Below are positions 10,405 through 21,063 of a stretch of 64,000 nucleotides of DNA, piece after piece (position 1 is the stretch's first letter; each line of letters opens with the position of its first letter). A program made the translations under genes and the position numbers. The notes below the pieces were generated by a model. It was not told the DNA's origin, made no database searches, and saw only the letters and a program-made list of their open reading frames with translations. The stretch comes from an uncultured Arenicella sp. (GTDB taxonomy: Bacteria > Pseudomonadota > Gammaproteobacteria > Arenicellales > Arenicellaceae): the NCBI GenBank assembly GCA_938048185.1, contig CALIVT010000030.1, positions 56,576 to 120,575 of the forward strand, written 5' to 3'.

Positions 10405-12642
10405 ATGAGTAACGCTAAATCTAAGATTTTTTATACCCTTACCGACGAAGCACCAGCCTTAGCGACACGCTCCCTGTTGCCGATTTTTCAATCCTTTGCT
10501 GCGGCGTGTAATGTCGAGGTTGATACCAAGGATATTTCATTAGCGGCTAGAATTTTAGCGAATTTTTCTGACTATCTAACCGATGAGCAAAAAGTCAGCG
10601 ATTCGCTCGAAGAGCTGGGAGCGTTGGTTCTCAAGCCTAGCGCTAACGTTATAAAAACGCCGAATATCAGCGCCTCTATCCCGCAAATTAAAGCGGCTAT
10701 CGATGAACTGCAAGCGCATGGTTTTGACTTGCCAAACTTCCCAGATGACCCTCAGACTGATGAAGATCATAAAGTTCGTGCTTTATACGAAAAAGTAAAA
10801 GGCAGTAATGTTAACCCGGTGATTCGCGAGGGTAACTCTGATCGTCGCGCGCCGGCAGCGGTTAAAAACTACGCGCGTAAAAACCCGCACTCTATGGGCG
10901 AATGGTTACCTAGCTCACGCACGCATGTAGCGACTATGAATGGTGGTGATTTTCGTTCAAGCGAGCGTTCGATGACGCTCGCGGACGCCTGTTCGGTGAA
11001 AATTGAATTCACCGATAGGTACGGCAATACCTCGATTAAGCAAGAAGGACTCAAGTTGCTTAAAGGCGAAGTAGTTGACGCGATGTTTATGAGCAAGGCG
11101 GCATTACGTAAATTCTATGCAGAGCAAATCGACGACGCTAAAGAGAAAGACATGTTGTTCTCTTTACACGTGAAGGCGACCATGATGAAGGTCTCGCACC
11201 CAATCGTGTTCGGTCACGCGGTCACTGTCTATTACCAGGACGTGTATGAAAAATACGCAACCCTGTTTGAAGAGCTTAATGTTCAGCCCAATAACGGTTT
11301 GGGTAATCTTTACAATATCATTGAGCAGATATCGGGTGATTTACGCACTAAAATTGAAGCGGATATTCAGGCGTGTTACGAGAATCGCCCCGCAATCGCG
11401 ATGGTGGACTCTGATAAAGGTATCTCGAATCTACACGTGCCCAGTGACGTAATTGTCGATGCGTCTATGCCTGCGATGATTCGCAGTTCGGGCAAAATGT
11501 GGAATATGGACGGTGAGTTGCAAGACACTAAAGCGGTTATTCCTGAAAGCACTTATGCGTATATCTACCAAGAGGTCATAGACTTTTGCAAGGCCAATGG
11601 CGCGCTTGATCCGACCAAAATCGGAAGCGTTTCGAATGTTGGCTTAATGGCGCAAAAAGCAGAAGAATACGGGTCGCACGACAAAACCTATGAAATGGAA
11701 TACGACGGGCATATGCGCGTTATTGATGAGGAAACGGGTCAAATTCTCTTCGAACATCCAGTACAAGAAGGCGATATCTGGCGTATGTGCCAAGTAAAAG
11801 ATGCGCCGATTCGAGATTGGGTGAAATTGGCGGTCAATCGTGCACGCAAGACAGGCTCGACGGCTGTTTTTTGGCTGGATAAAAATCGGCCGCACGAAGC
11901 TCAACTTATCATCAAAGTTAACGAGTATTTACGTGATCATGATACTGAGGGTCTCGACCTGAAAATAATGTCGCCGGCTGATGCCACGCGTTACTCGCTA
12001 GAGCAAATTACTCAGGGGGCCGACGTCATCTCTGTTACTGGTAACGTTTTGCGCGATTATTTGACTGACTTGTTTCCGATTTTGGAAGTGGGCACCAGTG
12101 CTAAGATGTTGTCGATTGTGCCGTTGATGAATGGCGGTGGATTATTCGAAACTGGCGCAGGTGGTTCTGCACCTAAGCATGTTAAGCAATTCACCCAAGA
12201 AGGGCACTTGCGCTGGGATTCGCTTGGCGAATTTTTGGCGACCGCAGCGTCGTTTGAACACTTAGCTGAGGTAAATGAGAACCCAAGTGCGCAAGTCTTG
12301 GCGGACACCCTAGATCTAGCAACAAGCAAACTATTGGATCAGGGCAAGTCTCCGTCACGCAAAGTAAACGAGCTGGATAATAGAGGGAGTCATTTCTATC
12401 TTGCGCTTTACTGGGCCGAGGCTCTTGCTGAGCAAGATCAAGACAGTGAGCTAAAAGCTAAGTTTGCTGTATTGGCTGACCAGTTAAGCCGTAACGAGGA
12501 GAAAATTGTCGAGGAACTTAACGCGGCGCAGGGCAGTGCGGTTGAGCTTGGTGGGTATTATTACCCGTCACCTGAAAAAGCCGAGGCTGCAATGCGGCCA
12601 AGTGCCACACTTAACTCAATCGTCGATGGCTTTCGTGCGTAG
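10405..12642 (+). CDS. idh: monomeric NADP-dependent isocitrate dehydrogenase
   Basis: 745 aa; [85 protein letters not shown]. Confidence 0.96.
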   Translation: MSNAKSKIFYTLTDEAPALATRSLLPIFQSFAAACNVEVDTKDISLAARILANFSDYLTDEQKVSDSLEELGALVLKPSANVIKTPNISASIPQIKAAIDELQAHGFDLPNFPDDPQTDEDHKVRALYEKVKGSNVNPVIREGNSDRRAPAAVKNYARKNPHSMGEWLPSSRTHVATMNGGDFRSSERSMTLADACSVKIEFTDRYGNTSIKQEGLKLLKGEVVDAMFMSKAALRKFYAEQIDDAKEKDMLFSLHVKATMMKVSHPIVFGHAVTVYYQDVYEKYATLFEELNVQPNNGLGNLYNIIEQISGDLRTKIEADIQACYENRPAIAMVDSDKGISNLHVPSDVIVDASMPAMIRSSGKMWNMDGELQDTKAVIPESTYAYIYQEVIDFCKANGALDPTKIGSVSNVGLMAQKAEEYGSHDKTYEMEYDGHMRVIDEETGQILFEHPVQEGDIWRMCQVKDAPIRDWVKLAVNRARKTGSTAVFWLDKNRPHEAQLIIKVNEYLRDHDTEGLDLKIMSPADATRYSLEQITQGADVISVTGNVLRDYLTDLFPILEVGTSAKMLSIVPLMNGGGLFETGAGGSAPKHVKQFTQEGHLRWDSLGEFLATAASFEHLAEVNENPSAQVLADTLDLATSKLLDQGKSPSRKVNELDNRGSHFYLALYWAEALAEQDQDSELKAKFAVLADQLSRNEEKIVEELNAAQGSAVELGGYYYPSPEKAEAAMRPSATLNSIVDGFRA

Positions 12643-12664
12643 ATTCTTGGTACAACGAGCCGAC

Positions 12665-12740
12665 TAGCTAAGGGCTTTTTGCTTAGCTAAAGGCTTTTTG
12701 CCAAGCTAAAGGCTTTTTCCCTAGCTATAGGCTTTTTCCG
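12665..12740. repeat. four tandem 19-nt units (TAGCTAAAGGCTTTTTGCC-like)
   Basis: 12665-12683, 12684-12702, 12703-12721, 12722-12740, read directly. Confidence 0.92.
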
Positions 12741-12794
12741 TAGCTCCTTAGTGGCATTGATAAGAGTAGGAAAGTAAGAAAAAGGTTGAAACAA

Positions 12795-12832
12795 AAAAAA
12801 GCACGCTAGGTCTAGTGATAGCGTGCTTTTTT
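12795..12832. terminator. bidirectional Rho-independent terminator between idh and csp
   Basis: AAAAAAGCACGCT...AGCGTGCTTTTTT stem with A/T flanks on both strands. Confidence 0.88.
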
Positions 12833-12850
12833 ACTTGGGAAGTTTTGTGT

Positions 12851-13060
12851 TTATGATGCCGCGCGGATCTTAGCGGCCTTTGGGCCCTTGTCTCCATCTT
12901 CTAGATCATATTCAACTTCTTGACCTTCATTTAGAGTTTTATAGCCATCCATTTCGATTTCAGAATAATGTGCGAACACATCATTTCCGCCTTCGCTTGG
13001 TTCAATAAATCCAAACCCTTTTGAAGAGTTGAACCATTTCACGGTTCCTCTTGTAGCCAT
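12851..13060 (-). CDS. CspA-family cold-shock protein
   Basis: [31 protein letters not shown]. Confidence 0.95.
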   Translation of the reverse strand: MATRGTVKWFNSSKGFGFIEPSEGGNDVFAHYSEIEMDGYKTLNEGQEVEYDLEDGDKGPKAAKIRAAS

Positions 13061-13391
13061 CTTTTTTCCTCACTTAGGTAAAACATCCTGATATTAGCTT
13101 CAGGTATTTAACGAAGTCCTTTTGGTGGTATTAGGTTTTTTGCGAACCTATCTGACTCTTTTTGGGACTTCACAACGTAAACCATATTATTTGTAATAAT
13201 ATGAGGATGTCAGTAAACCTTCTCAAATGTGAAAGGTCAAGCTCGTGAATCAATTTATCGGCGTTAGTAGTGCAATTGTCTAGTAAAAAGGCCTTGAAAA
13301 ATAGACAAGAGAGCGCAAACTTAAGCTTGATATACACTAGAGCCGATCGCGTGATCAGCCACTTGCCACAGATGTTATTCTGAAAATTTGT

Positions 13392-13739
13392 ATGAGTGAT
13401 TACCCCGAACCGATTCATAACGACGATTTAGCGATTGAAACAGCCAAGCCCAGGCTTAAGAAACCACCTTTATATCGCGTGATCTTATTAAACGACGACT
13501 ACACTACGATGGAGTTCGTGATTGAGGTGCTAACCGCGATCTTTCATCATTCTGATGAGAAGGCGGCGCAAATTATGATGCATGTGCATCAAAAGGGTGC
13601 GGGCATTTGCGGTGTCTATACTCGAGAAATAGCCGAGACCAAAGTAGAGCAGGTTAGAGAGTACGCGCAAGACAATAAGCACCCGTTACAATGTACTATG
13701 GAGCCCGAATCGGGCGATCCAGATGCCGCTGATCAGTAG
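13392..13739 (+). CDS. clpS: ATP-dependent Clp protease adaptor ClpS
   Basis: YRVILLNDDYTTMEFVIEVLTAIFHHSDEKAAQIMMHVHQKGAGICGVYTREIAETK; directly upstream of clpA. Confidence 0.96.
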   Translation: MSDYPEPIHNDDLAIETAKPRLKKPPLYRVILLNDDYTTMEFVIEVLTAIFHHSDEKAAQIMMHVHQKGAGICGVYTREIAETKVEQVREYAQDNKHPLQCTMEPESGDPDAADQ

Positions 13740-13765
13740 TGCGAAAGCCGCAGAGAGACTAAATT

Positions 13766-16015
13766 ATGATATCTAAAGATCTAGAAAAATCACTGAACTT
13801 CGCGGTACAAGTCGCGCACGAAGCGCGTCACGAATTTGTTACCACTGAGCACTTACTGTTAGCTTTGTGCGACAACTCATCGTCGATGGCGGTATTGCAG
13901 GCTTGCTCTGCAGATATCGATCAATTGCGAGCCGATTTGAAAATTCATTTGGCGGATCATGTTCCGCAGGTCGAAGATCAGCCAGAAGTTAAAACTCAAC
14001 CGAGCATAGGCTTTCAACGCGTTTTGCAACGTGCGATCGTGCACGTACAAAGCTCAGGTAAAACAGAGGTCGATGGCGAAAACGTGCTAGTGGCAATGTT
14101 TTCTGAGCAAGATTCTTACGCGGCTTACTTCCTCGACAAACAGAATGTGACGCGTTTCGACGCGGTTTCTTATATATCTCACGGGATTACAAAAGAAGGC
14201 GAAGAGCTTGAAGGTTTGCCATACCCCGAAGATCAGCAAGCACAAGAGGCTGAGCAGAAAGAGGGCCCACTCGAAGCCTACACCGTTAATTTGAATCAGC
14301 GTGCAGCCGATGGATTTATTGATCCGTTGATTGGGCGAGACAAAGAGGTTGAGCGCACCATTCAAATTTTGTCTCGAAGACGCAAGAATAACCCGCTCTA
14401 TGTTGGGGAAGCGGGTGTGGGTAAAACCGCTATTGCGGAGGGCTTAGCTCGAAAAATTGTTGAGGAAGAGGTACCTTCGGTGCTTAAAGACGCAGTGGTT
14501 TACGCCCTCGACCTGGGTGCATTATTGGCTGGAACCAAGTATCGCGGTGATTTTGAAAAGCGTCTAAAGGCCGTGTTAAAGGCGCTCGAGCGCGAAGAGC
14601 ATGCGGTACTTTTTATTGACGAAATTCACACCATTATTGGTGCCGGTGCCGCGTCAGGGGGCGCCATGGACGCGTCGAATCTGCTGAAGCCCGCGTTGTC
14701 TAGCGGACAGTTAAAATGCGTTGGTTCGACAACCTATCAAGAGTACCGAGGAATTTTCGAAAAAGATCGAGCATTGTCACGGCGCTTTCAAAAGATAGAC
14801 GTTGAACAGCCGACCGTAGATGAAACGGTGCAAATATTACGCGGCTTGAAATCTCGCTATGAAGAACACCATGAAGTAACGTACACGCCGGAGTCATTGA
14901 GCCTTGCGGCCGAACTCGCAGATCGCTATATCAACGAGCGCTTTCTACCGGACAAGGCGATTGATGTAATTGACGAGGCCGGCGCGCGCACGCGTCTGTA
15001 CGAGCGGGACGAAGGCGAAGTACCCGTGATTGATACTGAGAAAATCGAAGAGGTGGTCTCATTCATCGCGCGGATACCGCCTAAGACAGTATCCGCGTCG
15101 GATGTTGATTCTCTAAAGCACCTTGAGCGTGACTTGAGGCTCGTCGTATTTGGACAAGACGACGCCATTGTAAACCTGTCGTCGGCCATTAAAATGTCGC
15201 GCTCAGGCTTAGGCAAGCCCGATAAACCGATTGGCTCATTCTTATTTTCCGGGCCGACGGGTGTCGGTAAAACCGAAGTTACGCGTCAACTGGCAATGAC
15301 GTTAGGTGTTGAGCTGATTCGCTTCGATATGTCTGAGTACATGGAGCGTCACACGGTGTCTAGACTAATCGGTGCGCCTCCAGGCTATGTCGGTTTTGAT
15401 CAAGGTGGCTTGCTGACCGACTCGATCAATAAGCACCCACACGCGGTGCTGCTATTGGATGAAATTGAGAAAGCGCATCCAGATGTTTTTAATTTGCTAC
15501 TTCAGGTTATGGATCATGGCACGCTGACGGATAACAATGGCCGCAAGGCGGATTTTCGCAATGTGATTATCGTGATGACCACCAATGCGGGCGCGGTTGA
15601 GGTTTCTCGCAACTCGGTTGGCTTTACTAAACAAGATAATGCGCTTGATGATATGTCGGCTATTCAAAAGATGTTTACACCTGAATTTCGTAACCGCCTT
15701 GATTCGATCGTGCGCTTTAAGCCGCTGAGCAAAGACGTTATCGGTAAGATTGTGGATAAAGAGTTGCTCGAAGTTGAACGTCAATTGCTTGAGAAAAATG
15801 TGCAGCTTGACGTTGACGATGACGCTCGTGATTGGATCGCTGACCACGGTTATGACGAAACGATGGGTGCTCGCCCACTAGCGCGGCTTATCCAAGAAGA
15901 AATTAAACGCGGCTTGGCCGACGAGCTCTTGTTTGGCAAGTTGCAAAAGGGTGGCAAAGTTAGTATTGGTGTGGAAGAGGGCAAACTGTCTTTTGATATA
16001 AGCGGTGCTAAGTGA
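13766..16015 (+). CDS. clpA: ATP-dependent Clp protease ATP-binding subunit ClpA
   Basis: Two Walker A sites GEAGVGKT and GPTGVGKT; ClpA N-domain; 749 aa. Confidence 0.97.
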   Translation: MISKDLEKSLNFAVQVAHEARHEFVTTEHLLLALCDNSSSMAVLQACSADIDQLRADLKIHLADHVPQVEDQPEVKTQPSIGFQRVLQRAIVHVQSSGKTEVDGENVLVAMFSEQDSYAAYFLDKQNVTRFDAVSYISHGITKEGEELEGLPYPEDQQAQEAEQKEGPLEAYTVNLNQRAADGFIDPLIGRDKEVERTIQILSRRRKNNPLYVGEAGVGKTAIAEGLARKIVEEEVPSVLKDAVVYALDLGALLAGTKYRGDFEKRLKAVLKALEREEHAVLFIDEIHTIIGAGAASGGAMDASNLLKPALSSGQLKCVGSTTYQEYRGIFEKDRALSRRFQKIDVEQPTVDETVQILRGLKSRYEEHHEVTYTPESLSLAAELADRYINERFLPDKAIDVIDEAGARTRLYERDEGEVPVIDTEKIEEVVSFIARIPPKTVSASDVDSLKHLERDLRLVVFGQDDAIVNLSSAIKMSRSGLGKPDKPIGSFLFSGPTGVGKTEVTRQLAMTLGVELIRFDMSEYMERHTVSRLIGAPPGYVGFDQGGLLTDSINKHPHAVLLLDEIEKAHPDVFNLLLQVMDHGTLTDNNGRKADFRNVIIVMTTNAGAVEVSRNSVGFTKQDNALDDMSAIQKMFTPEFRNRLDSIVRFKPLSKDVIGKIVDKELLEVERQLLEKNVQLDVDDDARDWIADHGYDETMGARPLARLIQEEIKRGLADELLFGKLQKGGKVSIGVEEGKLSFDISGAK

Positions 16016-16986
16016 TGGTGGATGACGGCTCGCAAGATAATTTGAAAGTCTGTCTTGCTCAAATTTCTGCTATTTGGCTGGATAGAGCGGCCACCCTCGA
16101 TAAAGTGTGTGCATATATTGCTGATGCCGGTCAGCAAGGCGGTGACCTGATTGCATTTGGAGAGGCCTTAGTGCCTGGCTATCCGTTTTGGGTCGATCTT
16201 ACCGGCGGCGCGAAATTTAACGATGATGAACAAAAGCAGTTCTTCGCACATTATGTGCGCAATGCAATTGACATCGATGCGGGCGATTTAGACCGTGTCT
16301 GCCAGCAAGCGAAAGAGCATAGTGTCGCAGTCTACCTTGGTACGATTGAACGGCCGCAAGACCGAACCGGCATGAGCCTCTATTGTTCGATGGTTTATAT
16401 TGATAAGACTGGCGCTATCGAATCGGTCCACCGTAAGTTGATGCCGACCTTTGAAGAGCGCTTAGTGTGGTCGCCCGGTGACGGACATGGTTTGCGGACT
16501 CATCGTCTAGAAGGCTTTCAGGTGGGTGGCCTAAATTGCTGGGAAAACTGGATGCCTTTAGCGCGTGCCGCACTTTACGGACAAGCTGAAAACTTACACG
16601 TGGCAATCTGGCCCGGCTCGGAACGCAATACTCGCGATATCACGCCTTTTCTTGCCAAAGAAGGGCGCTCATATTCAATGGCGGTTAGCGGACTAATGCC
16701 GGTTAGGGAAATTCCCAGTAGTCTGCCTCACTACGAACGCATGCTTGAACAGTTAGGCGATGCTAAATTTCTTGCGAACGGAGGGTCTTGCTTGGCGGCA
16801 CCTAATGGTGACTGGGTGATTGAGCCGCAAGTCGAAATTGAGGGCTTATTTGTCGCAACGATCGATCTCGAGCGGGTGCGCGAAGAGCGTCAAAACTTCG
16901 ATGCCGCGGGCCATTATTCGCGCCCAGACGTCACGCAATTGACAGTTGATAGGCGCCGTCAATCCACGCTTAATATACTCGACTAA
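16012..16986 (+). CDS. nitrilase-branch carbon-nitrogen hydrolase
   Basis: GEALVPGYPFW, HRKLMPTFEERLVW, GGLNCWENWMPLARAALYGQ (Glu-Lys-Cys triad); overlaps clpA stop by 4 nt. Confidence 0.9.
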   Translation: MMVDDGSQDNLKVCLAQISAIWLDRAATLDKVCAYIADAGQQGGDLIAFGEALVPGYPFWVDLTGGAKFNDDEQKQFFAHYVRNAIDIDAGDLDRVCQQAKEHSVAVYLGTIERPQDRTGMSLYCSMVYIDKTGAIESVHRKLMPTFEERLVWSPGDGHGLRTHRLEGFQVGGLNCWENWMPLARAALYGQAENLHVAIWPGSERNTRDITPFLAKEGRSYSMAVSGLMPVREIPSSLPHYERMLEQLGDAKFLANGGSCLAAPNGDWVIEPQVEIEGLFVATIDLERVREERQNFDAAGHYSRPDVTQLTVDRRRQSTLNILD

Positions 16987-17066
16987 AAACGGTGCAAATT
17001 AGGTAGTGTCTTTTATACGCTGATAGTAGGGGCGGTGTGAGTGCTCGCTTAGCGTAGCGCGGACTA

Positions 17067-17153
17067 CTATGATAACGCCGGTGCTATGATAACGCCGGTG
17101 CTATGGTAACGCCGGTGCTGGGATAACGCCAGTTGCTGGGATAACGCCAGTTG
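17067..17153. repeat. five tandem 17-18 nt units (CTATGATAACGCCGGTG / CTGGGATAACGCCAGTTG)
   Basis: 17067-17083, 17084-17100, 17101-17117, 17118-17135, 17136-17153; abuts stop codon at 17154. Confidence 0.93.
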
Positions 17154-17885
17154 CTACGATTTAGTCAGTTCCAAGGTTTCGACTTCGAACGTGGTTGTGC
17201 GTGATTTACGCGACTCTCGAATTCGCAAGGGCAGATACTGGTCGTCTGGTGATAGCCAAAATGTAACGGTTCGGTTGGGACGCAGTTCGCGCTCTAACAC
17301 CAGCTTAATCACTTTCTTTTCACCCAAACGCGTTTCGATGGTTTCAATTTCGCGGCTGCGTTGTTTAAAGCCACGCACTCGGTTTTTCTTACCGTCGATT
17401 GAATACAAGGCGGTATCGCCCAAGCCTTGGTCTTTCAGTAGCGCGGCGGCAAACCATATTACGCAGTTGTTGACTATGTAGCCCTGTGGCATGTCCAGTG
17501 ATTGGTCGTTACTGAAATCAATTTTTTTGTTTTCCCAATCAAAGCCGACTTGATAGTCGATTTTGCCAATTCGTCCACCACTGTAGCTGCTGGTCACTGC
17601 TTGGCCATCTCGCACTTCGAACTCGCAGGCTTCTTGGTGATTGCTACCGCTGATGATTGCGGCCATACCTTGAAAGCGCGTGACTGACTCAATCGCATAC
17701 CCGGTGTCGGTAGAGCTTAAGGTGGTCTTGATTTTACCTACCGTGGCATCGCCGAATTTTGTGCTCTCTAGACCAATGGTATAGCTTATAGAAACCGGCT
17801 CAAGAGCCGCAGCTTGCGCCGATTTAGGCATAGCAAAAACGCTCGCGCAGGCGACGAAAAAAATAAGAAAAGTGAATTTTGACAA
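17154..17885 (-). CDS. DUF3108-like secreted protein
   Basis: Signal peptide; VSISYTIGLESTKFGDATVGKIKTTL...TVTFWLSPDDQYLPLRIRESRKSRTTTFEVE; adjacent to purN. Confidence 0.8.
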   Translation of the reverse strand: MSKFTFLIFFVACASVFAMPKSAQAAALEPVSISYTIGLESTKFGDATVGKIKTTLSSTDTGYAIESVTRFQGMAAIISGSNHQEACEFEVRDGQAVTSSYSGGRIGKIDYQVGFDWENKKIDFSNDQSLDMPQGYIVNNCVIWFAAALLKDQGLGDTALYSIDGKKNRVRGFKQRSREIETIETRLGEKKVIKLVLERELRPNRTVTFWLSPDDQYLPLRIRESRKSRTTTFEVETLELTKS

Positions 17886-17935
17886 AACTAATATGTAGCC
17901 TAATTATGATCAACCCGATGAATGCCTAAGCTAGC

Positions 17936-18586
17936 TCAGACATCGAACGTTTGCAACTGTTCAGCTGAGGTTTCACCATCCAGTAATACTTTACTATTTG
18001 CGATACTAAGGCGCTTCTCGGCGAACCATTTAGCCGCCAGTGGGTAAAGTTGATGCTCTATTTTATGTACCCGTTGTTGCAGGCTGTCGTGGGTATCATC
18101 GCCTTTTAGACGCAGTCGGCCTTGCAACACGATAGGCCCGGCATCGACGTCTGGCACCACAAAGTGAATGCTTGCACCATGCCATTGATCACCCGCATCA
18201 ATGGCGCGTTGATGGGTATTGGTGCCTGGGTACTTAGGTAGTAGCGACGGATGAATATTCAATAGGCGAGCCGCGTAATGATTCACGAAGTCAGCCGTTA
18301 ATATGCGCATAAAACCCGCGAGAATCACCAGCTCAGGTCGAGCTGCGTCAATTGTTTGCATTAACGCTTGATCAAAATCCAATCTACACTCGAAATCTCG
18401 GTGGTTAATCACTGCGGTATCAATGCCCGCAGTAGTCGCGCGCTCCAAGCCGTAAGCGTTTGGGTTGTTGCTAATTACCAAGCTAATGTCTAGCGGTAAA
18501 GAACCATGCTCAACTTGGTCGATAAACGCTTGTAAATTACTGCCGCCGCCTGAAATTAATACAACCGTTCGAGTGGGCTGAGCCAT
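17936..18586 (-). CDS. purN: phosphoribosylglycinamide formyltransferase PurN (start corrected from 18703 to 18586)
   Basis: VVLISGGGSNLQAFID, LAGFMRILTADFV, NIHPSLLPKYPG; Met at 18586 lies just after the purM stop. Confidence 0.95.
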   Translation of the reverse strand: MAQPTRTVVLISGGGSNLQAFIDQVEHGSLPLDISLVISNNPNAYGLERATTAGIDTAVINHRDFECRLDFDQALMQTIDAARPELVILAGFMRILTADFVNHYAARLLNIHPSLLPKYPGTNTHQRAIDAGDQWHGASIHFVVPDVDAGPIVLQGRLRLKGDDTHDSLQQRVHKIEHQLYPLAAKWFAEKRLSIANSKVLLDGETSAEQLQTFDV

Positions 18587-18587
18587 G

Positions 18588-19631
18588 CTAGACGATTTGT
18601 ACTTGTTGCTCTGCTGCGCCAGCGTTGACTTCGCCGACAACAAAGGCTGTTTCACCAGATTCATTAAGAGCGGCAATGCTGCGCTCAACATCATCGGCGT
18701 CAACCACCAAAATCATGCCGACCCCACAATTGAACGTACGGTACATTTCAGCTCGCTCGATATTTGCGATTTCCATCATCCACGTAAACATGGCGGGCCA
18801 TTGCCAACTCGACTCGTTCACCACAGCATGGCAATTTTCGGGTAAAACGCGATTCAAGTTACCCGGAATACCGCCACCGGTAATATGAGCTAAAGCATGT
18901 ACGTCAACATTTTGCATTAACGACAGGACCGAGCGAACGTAAATTTTAGTAGGCGCCAGCACGACATCGGCTAGCGGCTTGCCTTCAATTAACGTGTCAA
19001 GTGGTACCTCATACGTGTCAATTACTTTTCGAACTAACGAATAACCGTTTGAATGCGCGCCGGTTGACGCTAACCCGATCAGCTTATCGCCGGCTTTAAC
19101 TTTAGTGCCATCGATGATCTTGGCCTTTTCAACCGCGCCAACACAAAAGCCTGCAAGGTCATATTCGCCCGCCTTATACATGCCTGGCATTTCAGCAGTT
19201 TCACCCCCAATTAGCGCTGCGTTTGCTTGTACGCAACCTTCGCCTATACCTTCTACGACTTTCGCTGCTACGTCAGGTGTCAGTTTGCCGGTCGCAAAGT
19301 AGTCTAGAAAGAACAAAGGTTCGGCACCTTGAACTAAGACGTCGTTGACGCACATTGCCACTAGGTCAATGCCAATGGTGTCATGCTTATTTAGGTCAAA
19401 CGCGAGCTTTAGCTTGGTGCCAACACCGTCGGTACCTGAGACTAGAATTGGTTCTTTATAATTTTTGGGAACTTCAAATAAAGCACCGAAACCGCCCAAA
19501 CCACTCAAACAACCTTCACGTTGAGTGCGTTTAGCGACCGGTTTAATCACGTCAATAAATGCATCGCCGGCGTCAATGTCAACGCCCGCGTCGCGGTAAG
19601 AAAGAGATTGAGGTTTATCAGATTGAGCCAC
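18588..19631 (-). CDS. purM: phosphoribosylformylglycinamidine cyclo-ligase PurM
   Basis: [40 protein letters not shown]. Confidence 0.97.
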   Translation of the reverse strand: MAQSDKPQSLSYRDAGVDIDAGDAFIDVIKPVAKRTQREGCLSGLGGFGALFEVPKNYKEPILVSGTDGVGTKLKLAFDLNKHDTIGIDLVAMCVNDVLVQGAEPLFFLDYFATGKLTPDVAAKVVEGIGEGCVQANAALIGGETAEMPGMYKAGEYDLAGFCVGAVEKAKIIDGTKVKAGDKLIGLASTGAHSNGYSLVRKVIDTYEVPLDTLIEGKPLADVVLAPTKIYVRSVLSLMQNVDVHALAHITGGGIPGNLNRVLPENCHAVVNESSWQWPAMFTWMMEIANIERAEMYRTFNCGVGMILVVDADDVERSIAALNESGETAFVVGEVNAGAAEQQVQIV

Positions 19632-19761
19632 AGGTTACTCCCGATGAGGTAGGCGTTGGTGAGTTTAGCGGGGTTCGCCGAATGGGCGGTATTGTAGCGG
19701 TTTCATTAGCTATTGTGTATCCAATAAAAGCTAGAGATAATTGCAACAGCGAAACCATGAA

Positions 19762-20352
19762 ATGATGATCTACGTTCCCAATTTACTCACTTTGGCCCGC
19801 ATCGGTATGGTGCCGTGGCTAGTCGTGTTGCTGCAGAAACAACAGTTTATGTTATCTCTGTTGGTCTTCGTAGTGGCCGGAATCACTGACGCCTTAGATG
19901 GCTATATCGCCAAGCGCTTTAACTCCGAAACACACCTGGGCGCATTGCTTGACCCTATTGCGGATAAGAGCCTGCTGGTTTCTACTTATATTATGTTATC
20001 GGTGATGGAGGTAATTCCGTTTTGGCTAATGGTGACCGTGGTTTTTCGCGATATTATTATTGTCGGCGGTTATCTTTTGATGGTGCTGTTTTTTGGCTCG
20101 GTGAAGATGCAGCCGTTGATGATCAGCAAGATGAATACATTCTTCCAGCTCAGTTATGTCATTGTTGTGCTAGTGGCGCTGGCGTGGCAATTTGAACTGG
20201 CAGGACTGCAAACTATTTTTAACTATTTGGTTCTCTTAAGCAGTGTTATTAGCGGTTTGGTATACGTGTATATCTGGTCAGTGAAGGCGACAAACAATGC
20301 AACGGTTATGAGCGAAGCCGACGGTGGGCTGAATGATAACAAGGGCGAGTAA
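19762..20352 (+). CDS. CDP-alcohol phosphatidyltransferase (PgsA-like)
   Basis: YVPNLLTLARIGMVPWLV and D-AxDGYIAKRxxxxTxLGALLDPIADK. Confidence 0.9.
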   Translation: MMIYVPNLLTLARIGMVPWLVVLLQKQQFMLSLLVFVVAGITDALDGYIAKRFNSETHLGALLDPIADKSLLVSTYIMLSVMEVIPFWLMVTVVFRDIIIVGGYLLMVLFFGSVKMQPLMISKMNTFFQLSYVIVVLVALAWQFELAGLQTIFNYLVLLSSVISGLVYVYIWSVKATNNATVMSEADGGLNDNKGE

Positions 20353-21045
20353 ATGAACGGGCAATTGGCCTTTCCGCTGTCTGGTGATGATAAAGCCAGC
20401 TTTGATAACTTTTGGGTAGGGCATAACGTCGAACTGGTTCGTGCCATCAAAGCGAGTGTGCAAACTTGTGAGCCCAATGTTGTTTACTTCTACGGCGCCC
20501 AGAGCAGTGGCAAAAGTCACCTACTTTTTGCCGCCATGCGGCTCGCCAAGCAAGAGATTATTAATACCAGCTATTTATCTCTGGCTGACGCCTATGTTAG
20601 CCCTGACATGTTATCGGCCGTCGATGTTAAGCACTTGGTTTGCATCGATAATGTCCAGGCTTGGGCTGGTGACAAAATTAAAGAGCGAGCATTATTTACC
20701 GTGTTCGAACAGATCAAACATGCGGGCGGGCAATTGATTGTAAGTGCCACGCAACCGCCTGATCGCGCTGGCTTTGCTATTCGAGATTTAGTGAGTCGCT
20801 TGTCCAGCGGTTTGATTTACCCGCTGATAGAACTTACTGACGAACAGCAATTTGACGTGATAAGAATGCGCGCCATGCACCGAGGTTTATCAATTTCTGA
20901 CGATGTGCTGCGCTATATATTGAACCGTTCGACTCGCAACACCAGTGAGCTGCTCGAAATATTAGACAAGATCGATCAGGCGTCTTTAGTCGAGAAGCGC
21001 AAGGTCACTATTCCGTTTTTACAGCAGATATTTGCTAGCGAATAA
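20353..21045 (+). CDS. hda: DnaA regulatory inactivator Hda
   Basis: LSGDDKASFDNFWVGHN, FYGAQSSGKSHLL, FEQIKHAGGQLIVSATQPP; after pgsA-like gene, divergent from purMN. Confidence 0.92.
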   Translation: MNGQLAFPLSGDDKASFDNFWVGHNVELVRAIKASVQTCEPNVVYFYGAQSSGKSHLLFAAMRLAKQEIINTSYLSLADAYVSPDMLSAVDVKHLVCIDNVQAWAGDKIKERALFTVFEQIKHAGGQLIVSATQPPDRAGFAIRDLVSRLSSGLIYPLIELTDEQQFDVIRMRAMHRGLSISDDVLRYILNRSTRNTSELLEILDKIDQASLVEKRKVTIPFLQQIFASE

Positions 21046-21063
21046 GGCGCGCTTCCCACGCAG

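Noticed and set aside
17936-18703. Extended purN start at 18703
   Set aside because: The extension would overlap purM; the Met at 18586 gives the standard PurN N-terminus MAQPTRTVVLISGGGSN.
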